From assembly GCF_001686925.1 (NCBI RefSeq), contig NZ_LVEN01000046.1, positions 585,370 to 649,369 of the forward strand: 64,000 bases of DNA, given 5' to 3'. Under the pieces are notes generated by a model. It was not told the origin of the DNA and did not search any database. It saw only the letters and a list, made by a program, of their open reading frames with translations. Position numbers and translations under genes: made by a program. The stretch is from Flavobacterium piscis (GTDB lineage: Bacteria; Bacteroidota; Bacteroidia; Flavobacteriales; Flavobacteriaceae). Each line of letters starts with the position of its first letter. The first letter of the stretch is position 1. This document shows, one piece after another, positions 53,702 through 61,597 of the stretch.

Positions 53702-53986
53702 ATGAAAAAAGCTTTTTTAGGAATGCTAGTAATAGCATTAGGTTTTGGAACAATGTCGTTGACTACGAGTTCTAATGATGTTGCTAATTCTTCAATAAAA
53801 AATCAACAAAGAGTTGATGTTGTAAATGTTGCATTTAGTACAACTTATACAGCGCCCTGGTTAGGAGTTTGTTGTGAGTCTCCACTGAGTGCGGTTGAGC
53901 GAGATCTTATTAAACGTGGATTTCCGCCTACTAATTACACTATTTTAAGTACTACAAGTACTACTGTAACTTATAAAGTTAATTAA
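53702..53986 (+). CDS. Small secreted CCESP protein 1
   Basis: A 94-residue exported protein of no family I know. A Sec signal peptide (MKKAFLGMLVIALGFGTMS) is followed by a polar stretch to about residue 45. A C-terminal region then shares with the next gene TTYTAPW, VCCESPL, VERDLIKRG and a beta-like NYTILSTTSTTVTYKV. The paired cysteines might form a disulphide or bind a partner. The mature part would be about 65-70 residues. Its leader and signal DNA match the next gene closely, which shows a recent duplication. Confidence 0.7.
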   Translation: MKKAFLGMLVIALGFGTMSLTTSSNDVANSSIKNQQRVDVVNVAFSTTYTAPWLGVCCESPLSAVERDLIKRGFPPTNYTILSTTSTTVTYKVN

Positions 53987-54041
53987 TTCAAGTCAGTAGA
54001 CATAAAGCATTTATTAATAGTAACACTTAAACAATTTTATT

Positions 54042-54323
54042 ATGAAAAAAGTTTTTTTAGCAATGCTGGTATTAGCATTAGGTTTTGGAACAATGTCGTT
54101 CTCTAAAAGTTTTAGTGAAGCCGCTCAAGCTTCGATTGACAATAAAAAGCAAGTTCAGGTAAATGCTGCATTTGGTGCTACCTATACAATTCCGTGGAAT
54201 AGCTGCTGCGAGTCGCCGCTTATTCCTATCGAACGTGATATCGTTCAGCGTGGATTGCCAGTAGGTACTAGCTATACTATCAAAAGTACCACAGTTAATT
54301 CTGTGACCTATACAATTTTTTAG
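54042..54323 (+). CDS. Small secreted CCESP protein 2
   Basis: A 93-residue paralogue of the preceding gene with the same layout: signal MKKVFLAMLVLALGFGTMS, a polar linker, then ATYTIPW, SCCESPL, IERDIVQRG and SYTIKSTTVNSVTYTI. The leader AACACTTAAACAATTTTATT is also conserved, but no second TAnnTTTG is apparent, so both may use one promoter. The linkers differ more than the signal or the C-terminal part, so both ends are under constraint. The function is unknown. Confidence 0.7.
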   Translation: MKKVFLAMLVLALGFGTMSFSKSFSEAAQASIDNKKQVQVNAAFGATYTIPWNSCCESPLIPIERDIVQRGLPVGTSYTIKSTTVNSVTYTIF

Positions 54324-54410
54324 TATTAATAAAAAATTATAAATAAATAGTGTGTCTGCTGATAATTTAATCAATTGTGTGACATCTATTTAACAGTTAT
54401 AAAATATGTG

Positions 54411-54440
54411 AAAAAGCCATTCAAGTTGAATGGCTTTTTT
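54411..54440 (+). terminator. Terminator after the small secreted proteins
   Basis: A 14-bp stem (54411-54424 with 54426-54439) centred on one base, followed by T residues. Confidence 0.85.
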
Positions 54441-54573
54441 GTTTTATATTTGGACCATTAAAATCTCTTTATAAAATATTGATCATGATAAAAGCTCAGT
54501 AAGCTTTTATTATTTCGTTTTATCAAACTGATAAAGCGCAATTTATCCATGTCAAATTTTATAAAGAAGCTAT

Positions 54574-55212
54574 ATGAAAAATATAAAAAAGGTTGCCGTC
54601 TTAGGTGGTGGCGGAAGAACTGGAAATTATCTTGTTAACCAGTTATTAAAAGAGGGGTTTAGTGTAAAACTATTACTGCGAGATCCAGAGAATTTCCCTA
54701 TTCAAAATAATCAAATCGAAATCATCAAAGGTGATGCTCTTGATCTCGAATCTATAAAATCATTACTTAAAGATTGTCAAGCAGTTGTGTGTACAATTGG
54801 GCAGCGTAAAGATGAACCTTTGGTGGCGAGCGCGGCTACTAAAAATATTTTGCAGGTAATGAATGATTACGGAATTGAACGTTATGTTTTATTGGCTGGA
54901 TTAAATATTGATACACCATTCGATAAAAAAAGTACCAAAACTATTATGGCTACAGATTGGATGAAAGCCAATTTTCCGATTATTCAGGACGATCGGCAAA
55001 AAGCATATAATTTTTTAGAAGAAAGCAATGTAAACTGGACTCAGGTTCGTGTTCCGTTTATTGAATTTACAGCTGTTAGCTCTGAGATCGCGATAAGTTT
55101 AGACGATTGTCTGGGAGATAAAATCAGTGCATTTGATATTGCTGAATTTATGATTCAGGAAATGACGGAATCTAAATTTAGCCGAAAATCTCCTTTTATA
55201 AGCGCTATTTAA
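54574..55212 (+). CDS. NAD(P)-binding (NmrA/atypical SDR) protein
   Basis: A 212-residue Rossmann protein with the glycine motif GGGGRTG at residues 11-17, then IEIIKGDALDLESIK, AVVCTIGQRK and YVLLAGLNID. This is the layout of atypical short-chain dehydrogenases of the NmrA/NAD(P)H-binding group. There is no classical YxxxK pair, so it may sense or reduce a small molecule. The substrate is not predictable. It stands alone between a terminator and bioF. Confidence 0.78.
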   Translation: MKNIKKVAVLGGGGRTGNYLVNQLLKEGFSVKLLLRDPENFPIQNNQIEIIKGDALDLESIKSLLKDCQAVVCTIGQRKDEPLVASAATKNILQVMNDYGIERYVLLAGLNIDTPFDKKSTKTIMATDWMKANFPIIQDDRQKAYNFLEESNVNWTQVRVPFIEFTAVSSEIAISLDDCLGDKISAFDIAEFMIQEMTESKFSRKSPFISAI

Positions 55213-55292
55213 AAAACAGATTAAATAACAGCGGGTACTATCCAGCGCCCGCTGTTATTTAATATCAATTTCAATTTCATAACTTTGCTTTT

Positions 55293-56459
55293 ATGAAATT
55301 AGCCGAAAACCTTATTCAAAAGCTTGAAAATCGTAAGCAGAATAATTCGCTTAGGAAATTGCCTGTATTTAATAATTTAGTTGATTTTTCTTCTAACGAC
55401 TATATTGGCTTCTCAAAATCAGAATCTATTTTTAAGTTGACGCATGCTTATTTGCTGGAAAATGAAATTTTTCAGAATGGTGCTTCCGGATCGAGACTGA
55501 TTTCAGGTAATCATTCATTGTATCAAATAACAGAAACGTTTATTGCAGAGTTTCATGATGCTGAATCGGCTTTAATTTTTAATTCGGGTTACGATGCCAA
55601 TGTTGGCTTTTTTAGCGCTGTACCACAACGAAATGATGTTATATTATATGATGAACTAAGTCATGCTTCTATTCGTGACGGAATTGTAATGTCGAATGCG
55701 AAATCGTACAAATTCAACCATAATGATTTTGAGGATTTAGAAAGACTTATTATTAAATTTCAAGCTTCTATCCCAGAGTTTCGGGATCAAAGTCCGATCA
55801 ATATTTACATTGTTACCGAAACTGTTTTTTCTATGGATGGCGATAGTTCAAACTTAGAAGAATTAGTTGCACTTTCTGAAAAGTATAATTGTTATTTAAT
55901 AGTTGATGAAGCGCATACTTTAGGTGTTTTTGGTGAAAAGGGCGAAGGCTTGATGCAATATCTTAATTTGCACAATAAAATTTTTGCCCGAATCATGACT
56001 TTCGGAAAAGGTTTAGGATGTCATGGTGCTGCTATTTTAGGAAGTAGCGATCTAAAAGAATATTTAGTAAACTTCGCCAGAAGTTTTATCTACACAACCG
56101 GATTGTCTCCTCATGCTGTTGCTACGATTTTGGTAGCCTACCAGCAATTACAGGTCGAGAAAGAAACAATCGAAAAGTTGCGTCAGAACATTATTCTATT
56201 CAATCAGCAGAAAAACTTGTTAGGTTTAAAACCAATGTTTGTAAGAAGCAAATCAGCAATACAATCTGCAATTGTTCCGGGTAATGAGAATGCGAAACAA
56301 TTGGCACAACAACTGCAAGATAAAGGTTTTGATATAAAAGCAATACTTTCGCCAACCGTTCCGGAAGGTCAGGAACGTTTAAGATTTTGTATTCATAGTT
56401 ATAACTCTGAAGAAGAAATAAATCAGGTTCTTGAATTGTTAAGAAATTTCGTATTTTAG
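55293..56459 (+). CDS. bioF: 8-amino-7-oxononanoate synthase
   Basis: A 388-residue PLP enzyme of the alpha-oxoamine synthase family that condenses pimeloyl-ACP/CoA with alanine in biotin synthesis. Motifs: FSSNDYIGFS, GASGSRLISGNHSLY, LIVDEAHTLGVFGEKGEG and TFGKGLGCHGAA with the PLP lysine. KBL (glycine acetyltransferase) is the main alternative, but the bioD-bioA genes 3 kb downstream on the same strand favour BioF. Confidence 0.9.
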   Translation: MKLAENLIQKLENRKQNNSLRKLPVFNNLVDFSSNDYIGFSKSESIFKLTHAYLLENEIFQNGASGSRLISGNHSLYQITETFIAEFHDAESALIFNSGYDANVGFFSAVPQRNDVILYDELSHASIRDGIVMSNAKSYKFNHNDFEDLERLIIKFQASIPEFRDQSPINIYIVTETVFSMDGDSSNLEELVALSEKYNCYLIVDEAHTLGVFGEKGEGLMQYLNLHNKIFARIMTFGKGLGCHGAAILGSSDLKEYLVNFARSFIYTTGLSPHAVATILVAYQQLQVEKETIEKLRQNIILFNQQKNLLGLKPMFVRSKSAIQSAIVPGNENAKQLAQQLQDKGFDIKAILSPTVPEGQERLRFCIHSYNSEEEINQVLELLRNFVF

Positions 56460-56934
56460 CCCACGGATGAAAACGGGTTAAACGGGTTCACGCGGATAAT
56501 GATGAAAGATCTATTGCATAACGAAATATCAAAACCAATTCTACAAGTTTTTTATGATGTATATAATCAACTTGGTTATGGTTTTCTAGAGAAGGTATAT
56601 CAAAATGCAATGTACTTTGAATTAAAATCGCAAGGATATAAAGTTGAAGCTCAGAAACAAATTAAAGTATATTTTAAAAATGAATTAGTGGGCGAATTTT
56701 ATGCTGATTTACTAATTGAGGATTGCATAATTATTGAACTTAAGGCATGTGAACATCTTATAAGTTCACAAGTAGCTCAATTAATGAATTATTTAAAAGC
56801 AACACATATAGAAGTTGGGTTGGTTTTAAACTTTGGCGAAAGCCCAGATTTTAAAAGATTAATTTATACAAATAACAGAAAATCTAATATAAAAAATCTG
56901 TGACAATCAGTTTGATCCGTTTTAATCTGTGGCC
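56460..56934. repeat. Inverted-repeat cassette around the GxxExxY gene
   Basis: The left arm (56460-56500: CCCACGGATGAAAACGGGTT...) and the right arm (56893-56934, reverse complement GGCCACAGATTAAAACGGAT...) are imperfect inverted copies of about 40 bp. The left arm touches the ATG of the inner gene and the right arm contains its stop codon, so gene and repeats form one unit. Confidence 0.75.
56499..56903 (+). CDS. GxxExxY protein
   Basis: A 134-residue protein of the GxxExxY family, named after GFLEKVY here (residues 29-35). The core resembles a PD-(D/E)XK nuclease fold: GEFYADLLIEDCIIIELKA has an Asp and a Glu-x-Lys pattern typical of that superfamily. No activity is established for the family. 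ATG 56499 and ATG 56502 are both possible. It is enclosed by inverted repeats and splits bioF from bioD, so it looks like an inserted cassette. Confidence 0.8.
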   Translation: MMKDLLHNEISKPILQVFYDVYNQLGYGFLEKVYQNAMYFELKSQGYKVEAQKQIKVYFKNELVGEFYADLLIEDCIIIELKACEHLISSQVAQLMNYLKATHIEVGLVLNFGESPDFKRLIYTNNRKSNIKNL

Positions 56935-57071
56935 AATTTTATAAGTAATCTAAAAAAAATACTACTCTCATTACCCGTATTTCCTCACTTCTGTAAAAAA
57001 GTTTAAATTATTTTGTAACGTTTTGATTGTTTTATCACTTACGAGTCGTAATCAAATAAACCAAAATAATT

Positions 57072-57266
57072 ATGAAAACTATAATCACTTCAATAAAAAG
57101 ATTCATCTGTAATGTATTGCTTTTTTTAACAACAATACAAGTAATCTGTTCTGTAATAAACCATCATTTGTATGGTAAACCTTATCCTCATTTTTTTATA
57201 ATAATTGTTTGTTTGCTTCTGGCAACTTTGGCATGGATAAAAGGTGAAAAGTACAACAAACAATAA
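57072..57266 (+). CDS. Small two-helix membrane protein
   Basis: A 64-residue protein with hydrophobic segments at about 10-28 and 39-55, and a polar turn HHLYGKPYPH between them. No family is recognised. It lies 49 bp before the TraB/GumN-like gene on the same strand and may be cotranscribed. A real gene is likely because of its clean start after an AT-rich leader, but support is limited. Confidence 0.5.
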   Translation: MKTIITSIKRFICNVLLFLTTIQVICSVINHHLYGKPYPHFFIIIVCLLLATLAWIKGEKYNKQ

Positions 57267-57315
57267 CAGGAGTTTTAATCATCAAATCAATCAATAATAC
57301 TAATCAATCAACAAA

Positions 57316-58179
57316 ATGAAAAATTTATTTACATCAGCAGTAGCAGTAATCGCTTTAACTTTTAGCGGTGGAATTCAGGGACAAACAAAATCTCCAAAAT
57401 TAGAAAATTCATTGTTATGGGAAGTTTCAGGAAACGGACTTTCAAAACCATCTTATGTTTACGGAACAATTCATGGTATTTGCCCAACGGATTATTTTAT
57501 GGCAGAAAAAACAAAAAATGCATTTCAGAAATCAGATAAACTAATTTTAGAGATCAACTTATCTGACCCAATTGAAATGGCCGATATGCAAAAAGCTGGT
57601 ATTGCTTCAGTACCATTAAGTAAGACATTATCGCAGGAACAATTGTCGAAATTAGATGCAGTTTTACAAAAAAATACCGGTCTAAAAATTAAGCAATTAG
57701 ACGGTTTTACTTTATCTGCTATTATGGGTTTTATCTCTATGAAAACATTTGACTGCGAAACCTTAAAATCATATGAATCAGATTTTATAGATTTGGCTAA
57801 AAAAGAAAATAAAAGTATTGGAGGTTTCGAAACCGTAAAAAAGCAAACCAATATGTTAGTAAATGCTTATACAGATTCAGAATTAATTGAGACTGTTGAA
57901 GATTTTAGTAAAGACGAAACTAAGAAAATGGTAGAAGATTATAAAGCAGAAAATGTAATGAATGTTTATAATGATCTTGCAAATGAAAAGGTGATGAGTA
58001 AAAATGCCAAAAAATGGATACTCGATGACAGAAATAAAGATTGGGTTCAGACAATGCCAGCGATGATGAAAAAAGAAAGTTTGTTTGTGGCGGTTGGCGT
58101 AGGACATTTAGCAGGTGAAGAAGGAATAATTAATTTATTGAGACAAGCAGGATATAAAGTAAAACCAGTAACGAAATAA
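57316..58179 (+). CDS. TraB/GumN-family protein
   Basis: A 287-residue exported protein (signal to about Q23) of the TraB/PrgY/GumN superfamily. It has the N-terminal SYVYGTIHGICP, with its GTxH motif, and the C-terminal SLFVAVGVGHLAGEEGIINLL, with a second GxxH. These two motifs are proposed metal ligands, and some relatives are metalloproteases (Tiki). It begins a likely operon with an ECF sigma factor gene 7 bp downstream. Confidence 0.85.
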   Translation: MKNLFTSAVAVIALTFSGGIQGQTKSPKLENSLLWEVSGNGLSKPSYVYGTIHGICPTDYFMAEKTKNAFQKSDKLILEINLSDPIEMADMQKAGIASVPLSKTLSQEQLSKLDAVLQKNTGLKIKQLDGFTLSAIMGFISMKTFDCETLKSYESDFIDLAKKENKSIGGFETVKKQTNMLVNAYTDSELIETVEDFSKDETKKMVEDYKAENVMNVYNDLANEKVMSKNAKKWILDDRNKDWVQTMPAMMKKESLFVAVGVGHLAGEEGIINLLRQAGYKVKPVTK

Positions 58180-58186
58180 AATCGTT

Positions 58187-58690
58187 TTGAAAGAGAAAGA
58201 ACAAGAATTTTTAAAAAGGATCGAAAGTCATAAAGGAATACTGTACAAGGTTTCTAAGATGTATATGGATAATCATGATGATCAGCAGGATTTGTTTCAG
58301 GAGATTGTTTGCCAGCTTTGGAAATCATATGATTCTTTTAGAAACGAAAGTCAGTTTTCGACCTGGATGTATCGTGTGGCAGTGAATACGGCAATTGTTT
58401 TCTTAAAAAAGGAAAAACGAAAGGTCGATAAATATGAAATAGCTTCAGAAAACATCAAAGACGATGAAGGTGATTCTCATATAAAAGAAAGTCAGATCGA
58501 TCATTTTTATAAAGCGGTTCAGAAATTGGAGAAAATCGATAAAGCAATCATTTTCTATCAGCTGGAAGGATTCTCTCATAAAGAAATAGGAGATAACCTC
58601 GGAATATCTGAAGGGAATGCAAGAGTAAAATTAAACCGAGCAAAAGAAAAATTAAAAGAAATAATAAAAAATCAAGGATATGGATTTTAA
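58187..58690 (+). CDS. ECF-type RNA polymerase sigma factor
   Basis: A 167-residue sigma-70-like factor. Region 2 is YKVSKMYMDNHDDQQDLFQEI and STWMYRVAVNTAI; region 4 is FYQLEGFSHKEIGDNLGISE with its helix-turn-helix. I take the TTG start at 58187, since the next ATG would remove part of region 2. It lies 7 bp after the TraB-like gene and overlaps the next gene, a membrane protein that is probably its regulator. Confidence 0.9.
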   Translation: MKEKEQEFLKRIESHKGILYKVSKMYMDNHDDQQDLFQEIVCQLWKSYDSFRNESQFSTWMYRVAVNTAIVFLKKEKRKVDKYEIASENIKDDEGDSHIKESQIDHFYKAVQKLEKIDKAIIFYQLEGFSHKEIGDNLGISEGNARVKLNRAKEKLKEIIKNQGYGF

Positions 58691-59291
58691 CGATATACAA
58701 AACGCATGGAATAACGAAAAGACGGATAATGTTGTTGTTCCTGATAATTTAGAAAAAATACAATCGGCAAATATGCCTTTGGACAAAATTAGGAAAAATT
58801 TGCGCACAGAACTTTTTGGACAGATTTTGGCTTTGATCATTATAGGTTTTTTGCCACTATATCATGAATTTCCGTCAAGATTTGTAGGCCCTTATTATTT
58901 TATATACGGAATAGTGGCGGCAATAAGTATTTACTATTTGTCTAAGCTTTTTCTATTTTATAAGAGATTGGATAAAGCAGCATTAACAACGAAAGACAGT
59001 TTGTATGAAACCTATTATGATATTAGGCTTAATATGCAGCTTTACAAAACTTTTACGTTTGCACTAGCTCCTTTTTTCATGATCTATCTGGCTGGTTATT
59101 TGATTTTTGGAACTCCTGGCTCAACTGAAATTTTAAATGGGAATTTTGAAAATGAAAAATTAGTATTAAAAGTGGTAATTTTCATGATAACAATGTTGCT
59201 TATTGGTGTTTTGACAGAGTGGTGGGTGAGTTTTTATTATGGAAAATACGCCAAAGAAATCAAGAAAGTAATTGACGAACTTAAAGAATAA
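58680..59291 (+). CDS. Membrane protein, putative anti-sigma factor
   Basis: A 203-residue protein with a cytoplasmic N-terminal part (about 50 residues starting MDFNDIQNAWNNEK) and four transmembrane helices. It overlaps the stop of the sigma factor gene by 11 bases, so the two are translationally coupled. Proteins with such an N-terminal 'ΦxxIQxxWN' segment after ECF genes are common in Flavobacteria and probably hold the sigma factor at the membrane. Release mechanism and signal are unknown. Confidence 0.7.
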   Translation: MDFNDIQNAWNNEKTDNVVVPDNLEKIQSANMPLDKIRKNLRTELFGQILALIIIGFLPLYHEFPSRFVGPYYFIYGIVAAISIYYLSKLFLFYKRLDKAALTTKDSLYETYYDIRLNMQLYKTFTFALAPFFMIYLAGYLIFGTPGSTEILNGNFENEKLVLKVVIFMITMLLIGVLTEWWVSFYYGKYAKEIKKVIDELKE

Positions 59292-59354
59292 CAAAAAACA
59301 AACAAGCCTATCTTAATGATGGGTTTTGTTTTTTAGTGGTATTTTTACACCATT

Positions 59355-59466
59355 GGCCACTGATAAAACGGATGTAACGGATTTACAGATTATTTGTCTT
59401 TTGGGTGATAGTAATTAATTAAAAAAAAATCCGCTTTAACCTGTTCAATCAGTGTTATCCGTGGTC
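59355..59466. repeat. Gene-less inverted repeat of the GxxExxY cassette type
   Basis: The left arm (from 59355: GGCCACTGATAAAACGGATG...) and right arm (59427-59466; reverse complement GACCACGGATAACACTGATT...) are inverted copies related to the arms at 56460-56934. About 35 bp of AT-rich DNA lies between. It ends 8 bp before bioD. Confidence 0.7.
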
Positions 59467-59474
59467 TATTTGCT

Positions 59475-60092
59475 ATGAAAATATTTGTAACAGGAATTTC
59501 AACTGATGTGGGTAAAACAATTGCTTCTTCTATTATTGTTGAATCTTTAGAAGCTGATTATTGGAAACCTATTCAGGCTGGAGATTTAGACCATTCGGAT
59601 ACTTATAAAGTAAAGTCTCGTATTTCAAATTCCAAATCCCAATTCTTTTCTAATAGTTATGCTTTAAACACAGCTGCAAGTCCGCATTTGGCGGCTGAAA
59701 TTGATAGAATTACAATTAATTTAAAAGAAATTCACGAACCAAAAACAGAAAATCATCTGGTGATTGAAGGCGCGGGTGGAATTTTTGTTCCGTTAAATGA
59801 AAATGAAACTATTATAGATTTAATTCAACCCGATTATAAAATTATTGTGGTTTCAAGACATTATTTAGGAAGCATCAATCATACCTTATTAACGATTGAA
59901 GCGATCCAAAATCGAGGTTTTCAAGTTGCGGGAATTATCTTTAGCGGAAGCGAAAACAAATCAACCGAAAGTTTGATTCTGAATAAAACCGAAATAAAAT
60001 GTATTGGGAGAATTGACGAAGAACCTTATTTCGATCAAAATGTAATTAAAGAATATGCCGATTTGTTCAGGGATAATTTGCTTAATTTATAG
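59475..60092 (+). CDS. bioD: Dethiobiotin synthetase
   Basis: A 205-residue ATP-dependent carboxylase that closes the ureido ring to make dethiobiotin. The P-loop is GISTDVGKT at the N-terminus, followed by the substrate segment YWKPIQAG and VIEGAGGIFVPL with the catalytic residues of the family. It starts just after a repeat element, so its leader is made of repeat DNA. bioA follows on the same strand after 96 bp. Confidence 0.94.
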   Translation: MKIFVTGISTDVGKTIASSIIVESLEADYWKPIQAGDLDHSDTYKVKSRISNSKSQFFSNSYALNTAASPHLAAEIDRITINLKEIHEPKTENHLVIEGAGGIFVPLNENETIIDLIQPDYKIIVVSRHYLGSINHTLLTIEAIQNRGFQVAGIIFSGSENKSTESLILNKTEIKCIGRIDEEPYFDQNVIKEYADLFRDNLLNL

Positions 60093-60188
60093 AGCAAAGA
60101 AGATAGAATAGAGAAAATAGACTTTCCTATCTTTGAATTATGGATTTTAATCTTTTTTCGATACTCTAATATCTATATTCTAAATAAA

Positions 60189-61460
60189 ATGACATTAACA
60201 GAAAAAGACCATCAGTACCTTTGGCATCCTTATACACAACATAAAACGGCACAAAATCCAATTGCCATTTCCAGAGGTGAAGGTGCTTTGTTATGGGACG
60301 AAAACGGAAAAGAATATATTGATGCCATTGCATCCTGGTGGGTAAATCCGTTTGGGCATAGTAATAAATTTATTGCCGATGCGATTTACAAACAACTAAC
60401 CACGCTCGAGCATGTATTGTTTGGAGGTTTTACTCATGAACCAGCAATAAAAGTGGCGGAAAGATTGATGGAGATTTTGCCTAAAAACCAGCAAAAAATC
60501 TTCTTTTCTGATAATGGATCAACTGCGGTTGAAGTGGCGATAAAAGTTGCTCTACAGTATTTTTTTAATAAAAATGAAAAACGAACGACTATAATTGCTT
60601 TTGAAAATGCTTTTCACGGAGACACTTTTGCAGCAATGGCGGCAAGCGGAATTTCTTTTTACACACAGGCTTTTCAGGGAATGTTTATAGATGTGGTGCG
60701 AATTCCGGTTCCGGTAAAAGGAAAAGAACAGGAAAGTTTTGATGCTTTAAATAATGTTATTGAAAATCATAATTGTGCCTGTTTTATTTTTGAACCTTTG
60801 GTGCAGGGAGCTGCCGGAATGGTCATGTATGAGCCGGAAGCATTGGCAAAATTGATTCAAATTTGTGCATCAAATAAAGTTTTGACCATTGCCGATGAAG
60901 TAATGACGGGTTTTGGCAAAACAGGAAAAACCTTTGCAATGGATTATGTTTCTGAAAATCCGGATATGATCTGTTTGTCTAAAGCTTTAACCGGAGGAAC
61001 AATCCCAATGGCGATTACGACTTTTACGCAAGAAGTTTTTGATGCTTTTTATGATGATGATATTAATAAGGCATTGTTTCACGGACATACTTTTACGGCG
61101 AATCCTACAGGTTGCGCAGCAGCTTTGGCAAGTATGGATTTGTTGCAGACCGAAGAAATGCAAGCTAATATTGAAAGAATTAATGTGAGCCATTTAATCT
61201 TTCAAAAGAAAATAGAAAAACATTCAAAGGTAATTACAGCCAGAACATTGGGGGTTATTTTTGCAGTCGAAATCAAATCAGATTCAGAAGAAAGCTATTA
61301 TGGATCTATGCGAACGAAACTCTATAATTTCTTTATTGAAAAAGGAGTCATTTTACGTCCGGTTGGTAATATTGTTTATATTCTTCCTCCCTATATAATA
61401 ACCGATGAGCAGCTTCAAAAAATATATACTATTATTGAACAAGCAATAGATATGGTCTAA
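60189..61460 (+). CDS. bioA: Adenosylmethionine-8-amino-7-oxononanoate aminotransferase
   Basis: A 423-residue PLP aminotransferase (class III) that uses S-adenosylmethionine as amino donor. Motifs: HLWHPYTQHK-like start (YLWHPYTQHKTA), SWWVNPFGHSN, FFSDNGSTAVEVAIKVALQY, AFHGDTFAAMAASG, IADEVMTGFGKTG with the Asp that pairs PLP, and LSKALTGGTIPMA with the PLP lysine. It sits between bioD and a ketoacyl synthase gene. Confidence 0.96.
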   Translation: MTLTEKDHQYLWHPYTQHKTAQNPIAISRGEGALLWDENGKEYIDAIASWWVNPFGHSNKFIADAIYKQLTTLEHVLFGGFTHEPAIKVAERLMEILPKNQQKIFFSDNGSTAVEVAIKVALQYFFNKNEKRTTIIAFENAFHGDTFAAMAASGISFYTQAFQGMFIDVVRIPVPVKGKEQESFDALNNVIENHNCACFIFEPLVQGAAGMVMYEPEALAKLIQICASNKVLTIADEVMTGFGKTGKTFAMDYVSENPDMICLSKALTGGTIPMAITTFTQEVFDAFYDDDINKALFHGHTFTANPTGCAAALASMDLLQTEEMQANIERINVSHLIFQKKIEKHSKVITARTLGVIFAVEIKSDSEESYYGSMRTKLYNFFIEKGVILRPVGNIVYILPPYIITDEQLQKIYTIIEQAIDMV

Positions 61461-61597
61461 TATAGCCCACACATTTAACCGATGTTGCGAATTTTCAAAT
61501 ACTAAGATAAAAATCGGTTTATATCAGTTTAAGACGTATCATCAGCACGCTATCTTTCAGAAAACTTCACGAACTTTGCGATTAAAAATCCACAACT

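Noticed and set aside
54078..54374. 98-residue minus-strand ORF over the second small secreted protein
   Set aside because: It is opposite a gene with a signal peptide and a conserved paralogue, and its own sequence has no family or start-site support.
56499..56903. GxxExxY gene as a restriction enzyme or defence nuclease
   Set aside because: No methylase or defence partner is adjacent, and only a weak PD-(D/E)XK-like pattern is visible, so a specific defence role is not supported.
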